Both the position numbers and the translations under genes were made by a program. 64,000 bases of DNA from Nitrospirota bacterium (GTDB lineage Bacteria; Nitrospirota; Nitrospiria; Nitrospirales; Nitrospiraceae). Positions within the stretch are counted from its first letter, which is position 1, and each line of letters starts with the position of its first letter. This document shows, one piece after another, positions 18,423 through 27,032 of the stretch. The stretch is taken from assembly GCA_016219645.1 (NCBI GenBank), contig JACRLR010000040.1, forward strand, positions 62,001 through 126,000, written 5' to 3'. The notes beneath the pieces are model-generated. The model did no database searches and was not told where the DNA came from. It was given only the letters and a program-made list of their open reading frames with translations.

Positions 18423-18601
18423 CGGATCCTGATCTCGAGAAACCTTGTTCATCAAGTGCTCCTGTTACGCCGCTGCCTCCAAGACACATCCCACGAATCA
18501 TTCTCTGCTCGCGCGTGCAAAGATTCTATTTCCACATCGCACGTTCGTGAGAGGGGTTTGGAAGTCGATTCGCCTTCATTGCGCACGACCGTTCAGGCCC
18601 T

Positions 18602-18620
18602 ATGAATCGCTGTTCATAGT
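18602..18620. promoter_or_regulatory. Candidate operator, ATGAAtCGCtGTTCATAGT
   Basis: A 19-base inverted repeat (ATGAA, six bases, TTCAT) that recurs at 23710-23728 with 17 of 19 bases the same. Both copies lie 190-250 bases upstream of exported-protein genes. The symmetry and conserved spacing suggest a dimeric regulator. The identity of the binder is unknown. Confidence 0.5.
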
Positions 18621-18676
18621 CCGGGCGTGATATTTCTCCGCTACTCCTCTCGCCCCTGATCCTTTCCCTTAAATTT

Positions 18677-18691
18677 CTCAGAAATTCTGAG
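18677..18691. promoter_or_regulatory. Perfect 15-base palindrome
   Basis: CTCAGAA-A-TTCTGAG is fully symmetric around one central base and lies in a non-coding AT-richer stretch 160 bases before the lipoprotein gene. It could be an operator. No second copy was noticed in the window. Confidence 0.35.
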
Positions 18692-18853
18692 GTCGGTGAG
18701 TTTCCGCCACAGGGCATGATTTATGCCCATGATGGTTGGTGTGCGATCAATCAATTGGGGAATTTGGATGTGGAGAGATTAATTACCAACGCAACGCTCG
18801 AGACAGCACAACCGGATACCCAAGGAGTTGTGCTGATCAAGAGCAGGAGGTGA

Positions 18854-19273
18854 ATGATGAGACTGCTCATGGCACTGCTACTCATGGCAACTGCAGCACA
18901 AGGGTGTTCGATTTATAAGGCCGCGACTGCCCCACCGTCAGTTCCGGTGGACCGTGTAAAGGCAGGCAGTACGCGCTTCGAGGTGATGTCAGTATTTGGT
19001 ACGCCAAAGATCAGCGACGTGGCTCAGTCGAATGAGCGAACCGATGTGTACGAATTCATCGATGGGAATCCCGATGCCGCAAAGTTAAGAATCATTCCGT
19101 ATATCGGCGCAGATTTGGTCACGGCAGGCCTTGCTGAATTGCTCTTGTGGCCGCTGGAGCTTGCCACAATGCAAGGAGCAGAGGGCAGGGCAGTCGTGAC
19201 ATATGACCAGGAGAATAGAGCGAAGACGGTGCTGGTTACAAAAAAAGACGGGTCACCTTGGCGATCTAAGTAG
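18854..19273 (+). CDS. Small lipoprotein, BamE/SmpA-like
   Basis: A 139-residue protein with a lipoprotein signal (MALLLMATAAQGC). After the cysteine the sequence has RVKAGSTRFEVMSVFGTP, which matches the beginning of SmpA/OmlA (BamE)-type domains, where the conserved helix is followed by a beta hairpin. A hydrophobic stretch near residues 85-100 (ADLVTAGLAELLLWPLEL) is unusual for BamE. Two ATGs lie in tandem after AGGAGGTGA. It starts a run of exported proteins. The family link is tentative. Confidence 0.65.
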   Translation: MMRLLMALLLMATAAQGCSIYKAATAPPSVPVDRVKAGSTRFEVMSVFGTPKISDVAQSNERTDVYEFIDGNPDAAKLRIIPYIGADLVTAGLAELLLWPLELATMQGAEGRAVVTYDQENRAKTVLVTKKDGSPWRSK

Positions 19274-19378
19274 AAGGCAGCGAGAGAGACCTCGGCAGGG
19301 TTCGATATTTCTAGGGTTGATGAGCCGGCGGCGGTTATTGGGTCAGCTCACTGTTCGTATCAATCGGAGTGTAGCGGC

Positions 19379-20749
19379 GTGAACATGAAGATCCACAACC
19401 TGATCATTCTGGGTCTCTCCTTCCTGCTCCTCATCGGAGAATGGGGTTGCGCACACCACGCCATCGCTCCATCTCCACTACCAGAATCCATGCAACAGCA
19501 GCTTGGCAAGATTGGGGTGGTGGTCAGATCGACGGGGGGGCAAAAGACTCTTAGTACTCCTGAAGCTGGACGACTGAGTAATATTAGGAGAGGTGCTGGT
19601 GTTGGCGCTGCGATGGAGGCAGGGGTCGGTGCTCAGGGCGGCGTGATTGCCCTTCCCGCATTCGCTGTCCTTGGTCTCCTAGGAGGGACTATCTATGGCG
19701 CGATGGCCTCAGAGCCTTGGGAAGAGCAGGATGCTAGCTTCCGAACCATTGTCACCGAACTGAATCTGAATCGAACACTCCCTGAGCGCGTCGCGGCTTT
19801 TTCTCGATTGCATGGCTACGAGATCGCGCACCTGAGCACAGGTACGCCGGAGCAGCCTCAGGAACCGTCTCGCTATGCCGCAGCCAGGAGAGACGGTATC
19901 GATACGGTGCTGGAGATTCAGGACCTGACGATCAGTCTGAATCCCGCTGAGTATCTGGTGAATCCGGCACGTAGGCTGATTCTCTCGGTACGCGCGCAAC
20001 TCATCCGAACGGCAGATGCGACAGTCCTAGATGATCGTATTGTGACAGACAAACTCGGACCGGCGCTGGGGCTCAACGAATGGACTGCGGACCATGCCGT
20101 ACGGTTTCGCCAGGAAGCGAAGCAGGCTTCAGACCGCCTAGCCGAGCAACTCGTCACGGAGTATTTCATGGTGTACCCATTTTACGAACGAGTGACTTCC
20201 GAGTTTTTCATGGCAGTACATCTGAAAGGACTTCGCCCGCTGTATCCTGGAGAGAGACCAGAATTTCCGGCCAGTCAAGTAATCAACGAGAAGGACATTT
20301 CCCGGCCCATTCCGAATGAATTTCGCATCATGGCGCAAAGGGCCGACGCACTCCAGCCGGTCCTGAGTTGGGAACCGTTCTCCGGCCCCCGCGTCACCTA
20401 TGAGCTGAAGGTTTGGCGGTCTGGAAGATTGGGCCCTGATGTTCTTGTCTACAGCCGAACCAACATAGAAAAAGCCTCCCACAAGCTAGAGATAACGCTT
20501 GAACCATCTTCGCTGTATTACTGGTCTGTGCGCGCGCATTTTGTAGAGCAGGGAAAAGATCGGATCACGGAATGGAGCAGACGCTCGGTGAAGCCCAGCC
20601 TTATGGCTAAAATCATGACTTCAGGAATAGCGGCTCTTATGCCAGATCCGGTAGACGAAGGCTTTTATGTGTTCATCACTCCGCCACCGCGTTCCCAAAA
20701 TCCTAAGCCGGCTGCTTCCCAATCACGATGGTTCCCCTGGGAAAACTAG
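19379..20749 (+). CDS. Large lipoprotein of unknown function
   Basis: A 456-residue protein with lipoprotein signal (LGLSFLLLIGEWGC). The region after it, QLGKIGVVVRSTGG, then a glycine-rich hydrophobic stretch (GAGVGAAMEAGVGAQGG, FAVLGLLGGTIYGAM), resembles the layout of the shorter lipoprotein at 21968. The C-terminal half (about residues 310-400) has beta-rich FNIII-like features such as PVLSWEPFSGPRVTYELKVW and SLYYWSVRAHF. The GTG at 19379 lies 9 bases after GGAG; the ATG at 19385 is also possible. Not recognised as a named family. Confidence 0.7.
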   Translation: MNMKIHNLIILGLSFLLLIGEWGCAHHAIAPSPLPESMQQQLGKIGVVVRSTGGQKTLSTPEAGRLSNIRRGAGVGAAMEAGVGAQGGVIALPAFAVLGLLGGTIYGAMASEPWEEQDASFRTIVTELNLNRTLPERVAAFSRLHGYEIAHLSTGTPEQPQEPSRYAAARRDGIDTVLEIQDLTISLNPAEYLVNPARRLILSVRAQLIRTADATVLDDRIVTDKLGPALGLNEWTADHAVRFRQEAKQASDRLAEQLVTEYFMVYPFYERVTSEFFMAVHLKGLRPLYPGERPEFPASQVINEKDISRPIPNEFRIMAQRADALQPVLSWEPFSGPRVTYELKVWRSGRLGPDVLVYSRTNIEKASHKLEITLEPSSLYYWSVRAHFVEQGKDRITEWSRRSVKPSLMAKIMTSGIAALMPDPVDEGFYVFITPPPRSQNPKPAASQSRWFPWEN

Positions 20750-21458
20750 CCGTTGTCATCACCAGATAGCGAGCAACAGGAGCAATCCACGAGATGAGGG
20801 GAGAAAACAGTTCCAGCAACCGTCCCTGTTATGGGCGCGAACAGCGTGTCACCTTCAACGGTGCGTGTCCTGTCGTTGTTTCATTCCTGTTGGAGTCTTC
20901 GTATGGATGGCACGGGTTATGCTGTCATCTGGTTAAAGGAACTGCGGAGCCGCGAGAAATGGATGCGAGGCGAGCACAACATCAGGCTGAAGCACTGCAT
21001 ACCAGACCTACGCACCGCCAGCGATAGAGCAGTTGACGTCGTTCCACGATACAGAAACCAGGAGGGTATTGCGGCCCCCCCTCGTTTCGAGGACAGGCCA
21101 CACACAGAGAAGAAATCACCATGAGACTCAATGGTGCATCGAGGGTGGATCGAATCGCATTCAGTACGTATTGGATTCGAGCCACCTCTTACCGCATGAA
21201 AGAGAACAACCGTTCCTGTTTTTTAGGTCCGTGAGCGAATATGCCTCACGCGGAGCAAACGTAGGGAGCAGAGGGAGCTAGTGCAACTAGTGCCCAAAGA
21301 ATTTCAGTGTGATGTTGCTGGCATCCCTAAGAGGTCATAGCAGCCCCAGGGGGTAGGCCCCATCAGTAGAATCATGCCCCGATGGAGAGCCAGCAGTTCT
21401 CGGTGAAGAACAATGATCAGGGAATTCGAGACTGAATATTTCAATACAGGAGGTAGCT
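20750..21458. other. 700-base stretch without a supported gene
   Basis: Several overlapping short ORFs exist on both strands (for example 20831-21124), but none has a good ribosome binding site or a recognisable product. The composition is mixed and includes GGGCGCGAACAGCGTG and a CTAGTGC direct repeat near 21279. It may be the remains of degraded genes. An AGGAGG at about 21449 belongs to the next gene. Confidence 0.4.
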
Positions 21459-21821
21459 ATGAATCGATCACTATGGGTTATCGCCGCCTTGGCCATTTTT
21501 ATAGGTGGGTGCAGTTCATCTGGCACGCTAGGTATCGTGACAAAGAGCACTGCTGACCCCGCTTCCTTGCTAAGAACGGGGCGGGCTTTCACAGAGCTTG
21601 GCCCGGTTAAAGCAGAAGTTTGCCGTCACTTTGTTCTTGCGATCATTCCCTGGGGAAAATCTGATTTTGGTGCTGCAGTCGATAAGGCCTTGGTAGAAAG
21701 AGGTGGGGATGCGCTCCTAAATGTGACCGTGGAAACTAGCCTCTACGGCTTTATTCCCGTTTACAATGTCTACTCATTCACCTGTACCACCGTACAAGGG
21801 ATCGCGGTCAAGTTTGAGTGA
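21459..21821 (+). CDS. Small TRL-like lipoprotein
   Basis: A 120-residue lipoprotein (signal WVIAALAIFIGGC). The body contains GRAFTELGPVKAEVCRH, WGKSDFGAAVDKALVERGGDALLNVTVETS, and the end NVYSFTCTTVQGIAVKF. This layout, with a helix that ends in GGDALLNV followed by two strands, is typical of the small TRL/YceB-like periplasmic lipoproteins. Two cysteines (CRH and FTC) could form a disulfide. The start follows AGGAGG. Function unknown. Confidence 0.7.
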   Translation: MNRSLWVIAALAIFIGGCSSSGTLGIVTKSTADPASLLRTGRAFTELGPVKAEVCRHFVLAIIPWGKSDFGAAVDKALVERGGDALLNVTVETSLYGFIPVYNVYSFTCTTVQGIAVKFE

Positions 21822-21967
21822 TCGCAAAAGACTCGAACCAAACGTGGGAAGCCCAGGAAATGTCCATGAACTGTGCTCGAAGAAGCGAAGGAACGGGGTT
21901 AGGCATGAGTATTGACTTAATAGCACTAATTTGATGAACACAACTTGGCAACCATGAGACTTGAATC

Positions 21968-22666
21968 ATGTATGGACGTGCTCCGCTTTTCTCCAGATAC
22001 CTGAAGCGTGTAGCCTGTGTCGCAATTGCGGCGACCCTCGTATCATGCGCCTCAACGACCGGGACAAAAACCACTCTTACATCCGCTGACCTTTCGAAGA
22101 TCACAAAAGCGGGTATCCTCGTCGAATCCAAACACCCCTTCTCGGTTCGTGTTGCCCGAGAGCAGATGACAAATACGGGGGCTGTTCTCTTTGGCTTGAT
22201 TGGCGCTGCTGTGGAGGCGGGATATAAGTTTTCAAAAGACTCCGGTTATGAGGAAGAGATTGGTCGCGTTCTTGGCGACTTCGATTCGGTGAAAGACAGC
22301 GCTGCAGCGTTTCGCGAAAAGTTTCTAGCAGGAAAAGTATTCCCTATTGTCGAGGTCGTTCAGACGGATAATGCCCGTGGCCTGAGAGAGCAGGGATTCG
22401 ACGCCGTGTTCAAAGAAACGATCGAAGAATGGGGATTACGACTGTGCTCGGGAGAGGAAAACGTGCAAGTGGGGTTTGACATACATGCGCAGCTTGTCTC
22501 GCTCCAGAATGATAGGACAATTTGGGAACGTGATGAGTTGTTTGTCGAAGGCCCCTGTCGTCCCTTGAGCGATTTTCGGAGCGATCGAGAATTGCTTCGT
22601 TCGAGCCTTAAGCGAGCAACCGAGACCTTAGCGGGAAGAATCGCGAACGAAATTTCTTTTCCATAA
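21968..22666 (+). CDS. Lipoprotein of unknown function
   Basis: A 232-residue protein with an N-terminal basic patch and lipobox LVSC (cysteine near residue 28). Then come ITKAGILVESKHPFSVRV, a hydrophobic glycine-containing segment (TGAVLFGLIGAAVEAGYKF), a helical stretch (DSVKDSAAAFREKF) and a beta-rich domain. The order of elements is like the N-terminal half of the lipoprotein at 19379. The next gene follows 17 bases after the stop, with a good ribosome binding site, so they are probably co-transcribed. Not recognised as a named family. Confidence 0.7.
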   Translation: MYGRAPLFSRYLKRVACVAIAATLVSCASTTGTKTTLTSADLSKITKAGILVESKHPFSVRVAREQMTNTGAVLFGLIGAAVEAGYKFSKDSGYEEEIGRVLGDFDSVKDSAAAFREKFLAGKVFPIVEVVQTDNARGLREQGFDAVFKETIEEWGLRLCSGEENVQVGFDIHAQLVSLQNDRTIWERDELFVEGPCRPLSDFRSDRELLRSSLKRATETLAGRIANEISFP

Positions 22667-22683
22667 ATACAGAGGAGGATCTC

Positions 22684-23322
22684 ATGAATACACACTGGCA
22701 TAAGCTTGTAATCCTAGCACTTTTCTTGTCTATCGCTGTGTCTGGATGCGCGCTAACGGACGCTCACGTGAATCCTGGGTTTACGCCGGAGTCTGGGAAG
22801 AGAAGTCCATTAAGTACAATACACTCGCTCGCAATCTCAATTCAGGTCGAGGATCACCGGAACCCAGGCGAGCAGGACAGAGTCGGTGATAAGAAAAATG
22901 GCTTCGGTACAGTGACAGCAAAAGTGCTATCGGACAAGGTACCGACAACCATTCTTTACGACGCTCTGAAGGCTGAGTTTGAGAACAATGCGCACAAGAT
23001 TGTTCAGACAGAAGATCGTAAGGCTGATGCACTGATCAAGATCGGGCTTAAGAGGTATTGGAGTGACCTCGCCATCCACTTCTTCGATATTGAGATGACA
23101 GGGAAGTTGGATGCCGATATTACGATCTTGAACGGGATCGATCAAAACCAGTTGGCGTCCAAGCCGCTCAACAGTACATTTCGTGAGAGTCGACAGATTG
23201 CTCTCGAGGGGGCCTTCGAAAGCGTCTTAAATGGAGCTCTTTTCGAGTTTATACGAAGCTTTTCTCGTGATCCCAACGTCTTGGATGCCCTAAGAACAGT
23301 CGCTTTCCAGAAAGAAAAATGA
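22684..23322 (+). CDS. YajG-like lipoprotein
   Basis: A 212-residue lipoprotein (signal LFLSIAVSGC). The domain shows IHSLAISIQVEDHR, then VPTTILYDALKAEFENNAHK, ALIKIGLKRYWSD, and helices ending with FEFIRSFSRDPNVLDAL. This order is like YajG and other periplasmic lipoproteins that carry an asymmetric beta-alpha fold. Start ATG follows AGAGGAGGATCTC. It is the last of the lipoprotein series before the long repeat protein. The family link is moderate and no function is known. Confidence 0.7.
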   Translation: MNTHWHKLVILALFLSIAVSGCALTDAHVNPGFTPESGKRSPLSTIHSLAISIQVEDHRNPGEQDRVGDKKNGFGTVTAKVLSDKVPTTILYDALKAEFENNAHKIVQTEDRKADALIKIGLKRYWSDLAIHFFDIEMTGKLDADITILNGIDQNQLASKPLNSTFRESRQIALEGAFESVLNGALFEFIRSFSRDPNVLDALRTVAFQKEK

Positions 23323-23894
23323 TGACAGTTGCCAGTTCGTTGCCCTCCAAGGTTCAATAGCTTGGGGAGAAAAACGGGGAGAAAAGAGCCGGCCCGTGAT
23401 GCGCCGCTCACCCGCTCCTCTTCCGCCACTCCCTCGGCGGCACCGGAGTTGCTGCCGGAAGTCTATGCCGCCGGGCAGTATGTGGATGAAGTTCGCACAC
23501 ATCGCGTCGCCCACTAAGGGGTCGCCGCCTGATTCCATTTACACACCTATTGACCAGCCCTCAAAAAACTGACTTAAATCCTCCCAACGGTCTCGCATTT
23601 CTCAGTCAACTATGCACCGGCTCTCTATACGTGAAGATACAAGCGTTCAGATGAAATCTCCTCTGTGCGATCTTTCAGTCAAGCACCCCGTGAACAAGTC
23701 TGCTCTACCATGAACCGCCGTTCATAGTTTCTCATCCTTCCGTGTGCCGCTGATCTGCGTCGAAAATATGGCGCGCATTCCAGACTGTCATATTTCCTCG
23801 AAAATCTCATATTGACGTCGTCGCATGCCCGTCCCGCACCTGCGGCACTCTCTTTGCTGATCATCAGAGCATCACTAGTCAGGAGGTGGCTTAT
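23323..23894. other. Gene-free stretch upstream of the FPLY repeat protein
   Basis: No supported gene. An ORF at 23329-23517 reads through a proline/serine-rich stretch (SSSATPSAAPELLPEVYAAG) without a good ribosome binding site; it may be a gene remnant. The operator-like inverted repeat at 23710-23728 lies here. An AT-rich segment (GTCATATTTCCTCGAAAATC) at about 23788-23807 may hold a promoter. AGGAGG at 23881 serves the next gene. Confidence 0.45.
23710..23728. promoter_or_regulatory. Candidate operator, ATGAAcCGCcGTTCATAGT
   Basis: Second copy of the inverted repeat seen at 18602-18620, differing at two of 19 bases, both in the spacer. It lies 167 bases before the start of the repeat-protein gene. 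The two sites suggest that the lipoprotein series and this gene answer to one regulator. Confidence 0.5.
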
Positions 23895-26800
23895 ATGAAT
23901 ACATGTCTTACTCAGCGGATCGCGCTATTGGCTGCTTCATTGTTGTTCTCAGCACAAACAGCCATCGCCACCATTGTCGACCAGTCGGAGCCGCCCAGTG
24001 ACATTCAACGTCATTGCATCGGACTCTTGTGGTGTACAGAACGGTCTGTAGAGGGAACGTCGGTCGATGGCCTGTTATGGCTCTATTCGGCTGAGGAGCG
24101 AGGCAGTTACTCCCGACTGGCTGTACGGCCGCTATATTCCATGGAAGAAGATCCGACGCGCAATCTGCTGCGACGGAGTATTCTCTGGCCATTGGGGACC
24201 TATGAACGTCGAGGAGACCAGGCCTGGGCCCATGTCTTTCCTCTCTATTGGCATTCTGAAGAGCCAGGCCAGGAATGGAGCTTCACTGTTCCGTTCTATC
24301 TGAAATCGGTCCAGGGAGACAGCGCATGGCATCACCTCTTTCCCTTGTTCAGTCGCCATGTCATCGGCGACTACTACACAAGCAACTTTGTGCTTGGTCC
24401 ATTCTTGATCACGACAAGCGACAGCCGCACTGACTTAACTCAATGGGATCTGATCTTCCCCTTGTTCCACTATCGGCGGGATCTCAATTCGTCAAACAGC
24501 TGGCTGTTCCCGCTCTATTGGTCAGGCGAGGACCCGTCGAAGGGTGAAGCCTATCGCTATATCCTGCCGCTCTACGGCTCTTCTGATGATCCATCCCAAC
24601 ACTACCATTTCCTTTTCCCGTTCTATGGCTATGCCGACAACACCTCGGCCCAGGTCAAGCGGCTCGCCATACTCGGCTTGCCTCCAGCGAAAGGATTTTC
24701 CACAATACCTTCCGTAGCGCTCTTCGAACACGTGACGACGGCCGACGAGACGAGTCATCGGATATTTCCGCTTTACAGCTACGTCTCAGGTACGGATGGC
24801 AGCAGCACTTTCGACGCGCTCCTCCTCTACCGTCATCAGGCTGCGTCATTCAACACCATCGATCGTTTCTTTCCCTTGTATCGATACGAAGGCAATGCTG
24901 ATAGCCAATCCCATGAATTTAATTTGTTGGGTTATCGCGAAGCCTCATGGTTTCACTATCAGGACGACCCGGACGGGACTCAACACCGGCTCCTAGGCAC
25001 ATACAACTACGACGACAGCCGGGATGGATCTGTTCAGCTCTCCGCGCTCGGCTATCGACGCTTATCCCTCTATCTCCACCGGAGCCAGGACGATCTGACC
25101 GAAGATCGGCTCGTTCCCTTGTACGACTACTTCCGGGACGGGAACAACGGAACTCTCTCTCTCATCGGCATGTCCGACATCGCTTTGTATCGGCAGGAAT
25201 CGAGCCCGTCTCTGTTCCAACATCGCCTGTTTCCGCTTTATCGATACCGGCACGATCTCGTGAAGGACGAGACCCAGTTTGACGCCCTGCTCCTGTATCG
25301 CCATCTCACGACTCCGCTCCAAGTGGCCGACCGGCTGCTCCCCTTCTGGGACTACACTGGAACAACTGCCAAGACAGACTGGCAGTTCAGTTTCCTGGGA
25401 ACAGGGGCCGTGGCGCTGTATCGCCACGACGGCAACGACGCGCGCACGTTGGATCACCTGTTCCCTCTCTATGGTTATCGCAGGGAGCAAGACGGCGGAA
25501 CTCGACTCAGCTTGTTGGGGCTACCGCCATTCGGCCCGCTGGCTGGCTGGTCTCTCTATGAACATAACGACTCTTCATCCCAAGTGAGCGACCGCTTCTT
25601 CCCTCTCTACCATTACCGAAAGGACACAATACAGCAGGCATCAGCATTCGACATACTGGGAATAGGGTCCGCTTCCCTCATTCACCACGAGACAACTCCG
25701 ACTAGCGTAACGAATCGACTCTTCCCGCTTTATCGATATGCTTACGATGAACAGGCCGAGCAGACCACGATCAATCTACTTGGAATCGAACCGGTAAGCC
25801 TCTTCCGATCTCAAAGCGGACATTCACAGAGCGCTAACCATATCTTCCCACTCTACGATTACGAACGAACAGGCGAGACTCGCCGCCTTTCGGCCATCGG
25901 ACTCCCTAGGATCGGCGGCATACCTGCCTTGTCTATCTATGCACACGAGACGACCCCAAACGCGGTGCATGATCGGCTGTTTCCGCTCTACAGCTACCGG
26001 GCCGACGACGTAACCGACAGCACCTCATTTTCCGCACTCTGGATGTTCTGGCGCACAACGTCACCGACCATAAGCCAAACCAGTCTCTTTCCCATCGCGA
26101 GCATGGCGACGGATAAGACCACGGGTGAAACTACGTGGTCGTTTATCGGCCTCGAACCGGCTATTCCGATAAGTTGGGTTCGCCATACCTGGACATCCGA
26201 GGGCAGTAGTGGGTTCTTCTTCCCGCTCTATGACTACCGGAGCAATGAAAGCCAATCAGTCCTGTCGATCGGAGGAGTCTCGCAACTGGCTATCTATCGT
26301 CAAGAAGAGACTCCTAGTTACCGCAGCCATCGACTCTTTCCCATCTATAGCTACCAACATGACCTCGCCGAAGACGTGGCACAAACGAGAATCCTACTGG
26401 TTTACGAACATGAGCAGTCCCCCATTCACTCCGCTGATCGCCTGTTCCCGCTGTGGCAATACGAGCGCCGGGATGACCAGAGCGAGACGAGGCTGACTGC
26501 GTTAGGTTTCGGGAGCTTGTCCCTCTATGAACATCACACTACACCAACCGGCACCACCGACCGGTTCTTCCCGCTCTACGAATACGTGTCGAACCGCGAC
26601 AGGGACGAAACGGAATTTTCGCTACTCTGGCCGCTCGCGGATTACAAGAGCCGGCAGGGCACGGTCACGTCTGCAAGCCTGTTGTGGTGGTTGGCGTCCT
26701 ACGAGCACCCCGATGCCGACCATTCCAGCTTTCACCTGTTCGGCGGGTCTAAAATGGCCATGGTTCGCCGCACGAGAACGCCGCAGGAGTCAGTCTTTGA

Positions 26801-26939
26801 GCTCAACCCGGTAATTCCTCTGTACCGGTACCGGCACGCAACAGACGGGAACTCGTCATGGGACATCTTTGGCGGGGTCTTGGGAATGGACACAACACCG
26901 AAAGGAACAAGAGTGAAGGTCCTCTTCGTCTCACTCTGA
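23895..26939 (+). CDS. Giant exported FPLY-repeat protein
   Basis: A 1014-residue protein with a signal peptide (RIALLAASLLFSAQTAIA). Nearly all the rest is about 23-24 imperfect repeats with a period near 40-45 residues. Each repeat has a strand of the type DRLFPLYRYRHD, a short acidic loop, and a second strand like LLGxxSLYRHE followed by a TTPxx turn. Clear examples include HRIFPLYSY, DRFFPLYRY, DHLFPLYGY, DRFFPLYHY, NRLFPLYRY, NHIFPLYDY and DRLFPLYSY. The alternating aromatic/basic strands suggest a beta-hairpin repeat, perhaps a beta-barrel or solenoid at the cell surface. I do not recognise the family. The ATG at 23895 is 8 bases after AGGAGG; an in-frame GTG at 23886 overlaps the ribosome binding site. 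Confidence 0.85.
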   Translation: MNTCLTQRIALLAASLLFSAQTAIATIVDQSEPPSDIQRHCIGLLWCTERSVEGTSVDGLLWLYSAEERGSYSRLAVRPLYSMEEDPTRNLLRRSILWPLGTYERRGDQAWAHVFPLYWHSEEPGQEWSFTVPFYLKSVQGDSAWHHLFPLFSRHVIGDYYTSNFVLGPFLITTSDSRTDLTQWDLIFPLFHYRRDLNSSNSWLFPLYWSGEDPSKGEAYRYILPLYGSSDDPSQHYHFLFPFYGYADNTSAQVKRLAILGLPPAKGFSTIPSVALFEHVTTADETSHRIFPLYSYVSGTDGSSTFDALLLYRHQAASFNTIDRFFPLYRYEGNADSQSHEFNLLGYREASWFHYQDDPDGTQHRLLGTYNYDDSRDGSVQLSALGYRRLSLYLHRSQDDLTEDRLVPLYDYFRDGNNGTLSLIGMSDIALYRQESSPSLFQHRLFPLYRYRHDLVKDETQFDALLLYRHLTTPLQVADRLLPFWDYTGTTAKTDWQFSFLGTGAVALYRHDGNDARTLDHLFPLYGYRREQDGGTRLSLLGLPPFGPLAGWSLYEHNDSSSQVSDRFFPLYHYRKDTIQQASAFDILGIGSASLIHHETTPTSVTNRLFPLYRYAYDEQAEQTTINLLGIEPVSLFRSQSGHSQSANHIFPLYDYERTGETRRLSAIGLPRIGGIPALSIYAHETTPNAVHDRLFPLYSYRADDVTDSTSFSALWMFWRTTSPTISQTSLFPIASMATDKTTGETTWSFIGLEPAIPISWVRHTWTSEGSSGFFFPLYDYRSNESQSVLSIGGVSQLAIYRQEETPSYRSHRLFPIYSYQHDLAEDVAQTRILLVYEHEQSPIHSADRLFPLWQYERRDDQSETRLTALGFGSLSLYEHHTTPTGTTDRFFPLYEYVSNRDRDETEFSLLWPLADYKSRQGTVTSASLLWWLASYEHPDADHSSFHLFGGSKMAMVRRTRTPQESVFELNPVIPLYRYRHATDGNSSWDIFGGVLGMDTTPKGTRVKVLFVSL

Positions 26940-27032
26940 CCATTCTTCATTGATTGTTTCTTGTTCAGTGTGGCAAGAGGAAGTATTTGCCTGGCATCTC
27001 AAACACTGGCACACTGCACCCTCATCACCTCT

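Larger units (their letters stand above)
18423..18853. other. Gene-free regulatory stretch upstream of the lipoprotein series
   Basis: No coding region is convincing here. It contains two palindromic signals listed separately: an ATGAA-N6-TTCAT inverted repeat at 18602-18619 and a perfect CTCAGAA-A-TTCTGAG palindrome at 18677-18691. I looked for sigma-54 (-24/-12) promoters and found no clear match. AGGAGGTGA precedes the next start. Confidence 0.5.

Noticed and set aside
18423-18853. Sigma-54 promoter for the lipoprotein cluster
   Set aside because: No GG-N10-GC element with the expected neighbouring bases was found; the link with the activator stays a guess.
20831-21124. 97-residue plus-strand ORF between lipoprotein genes
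   Set aside because: Several frames are equally open here, no ribosome binding site, and the composition is not protein-like.
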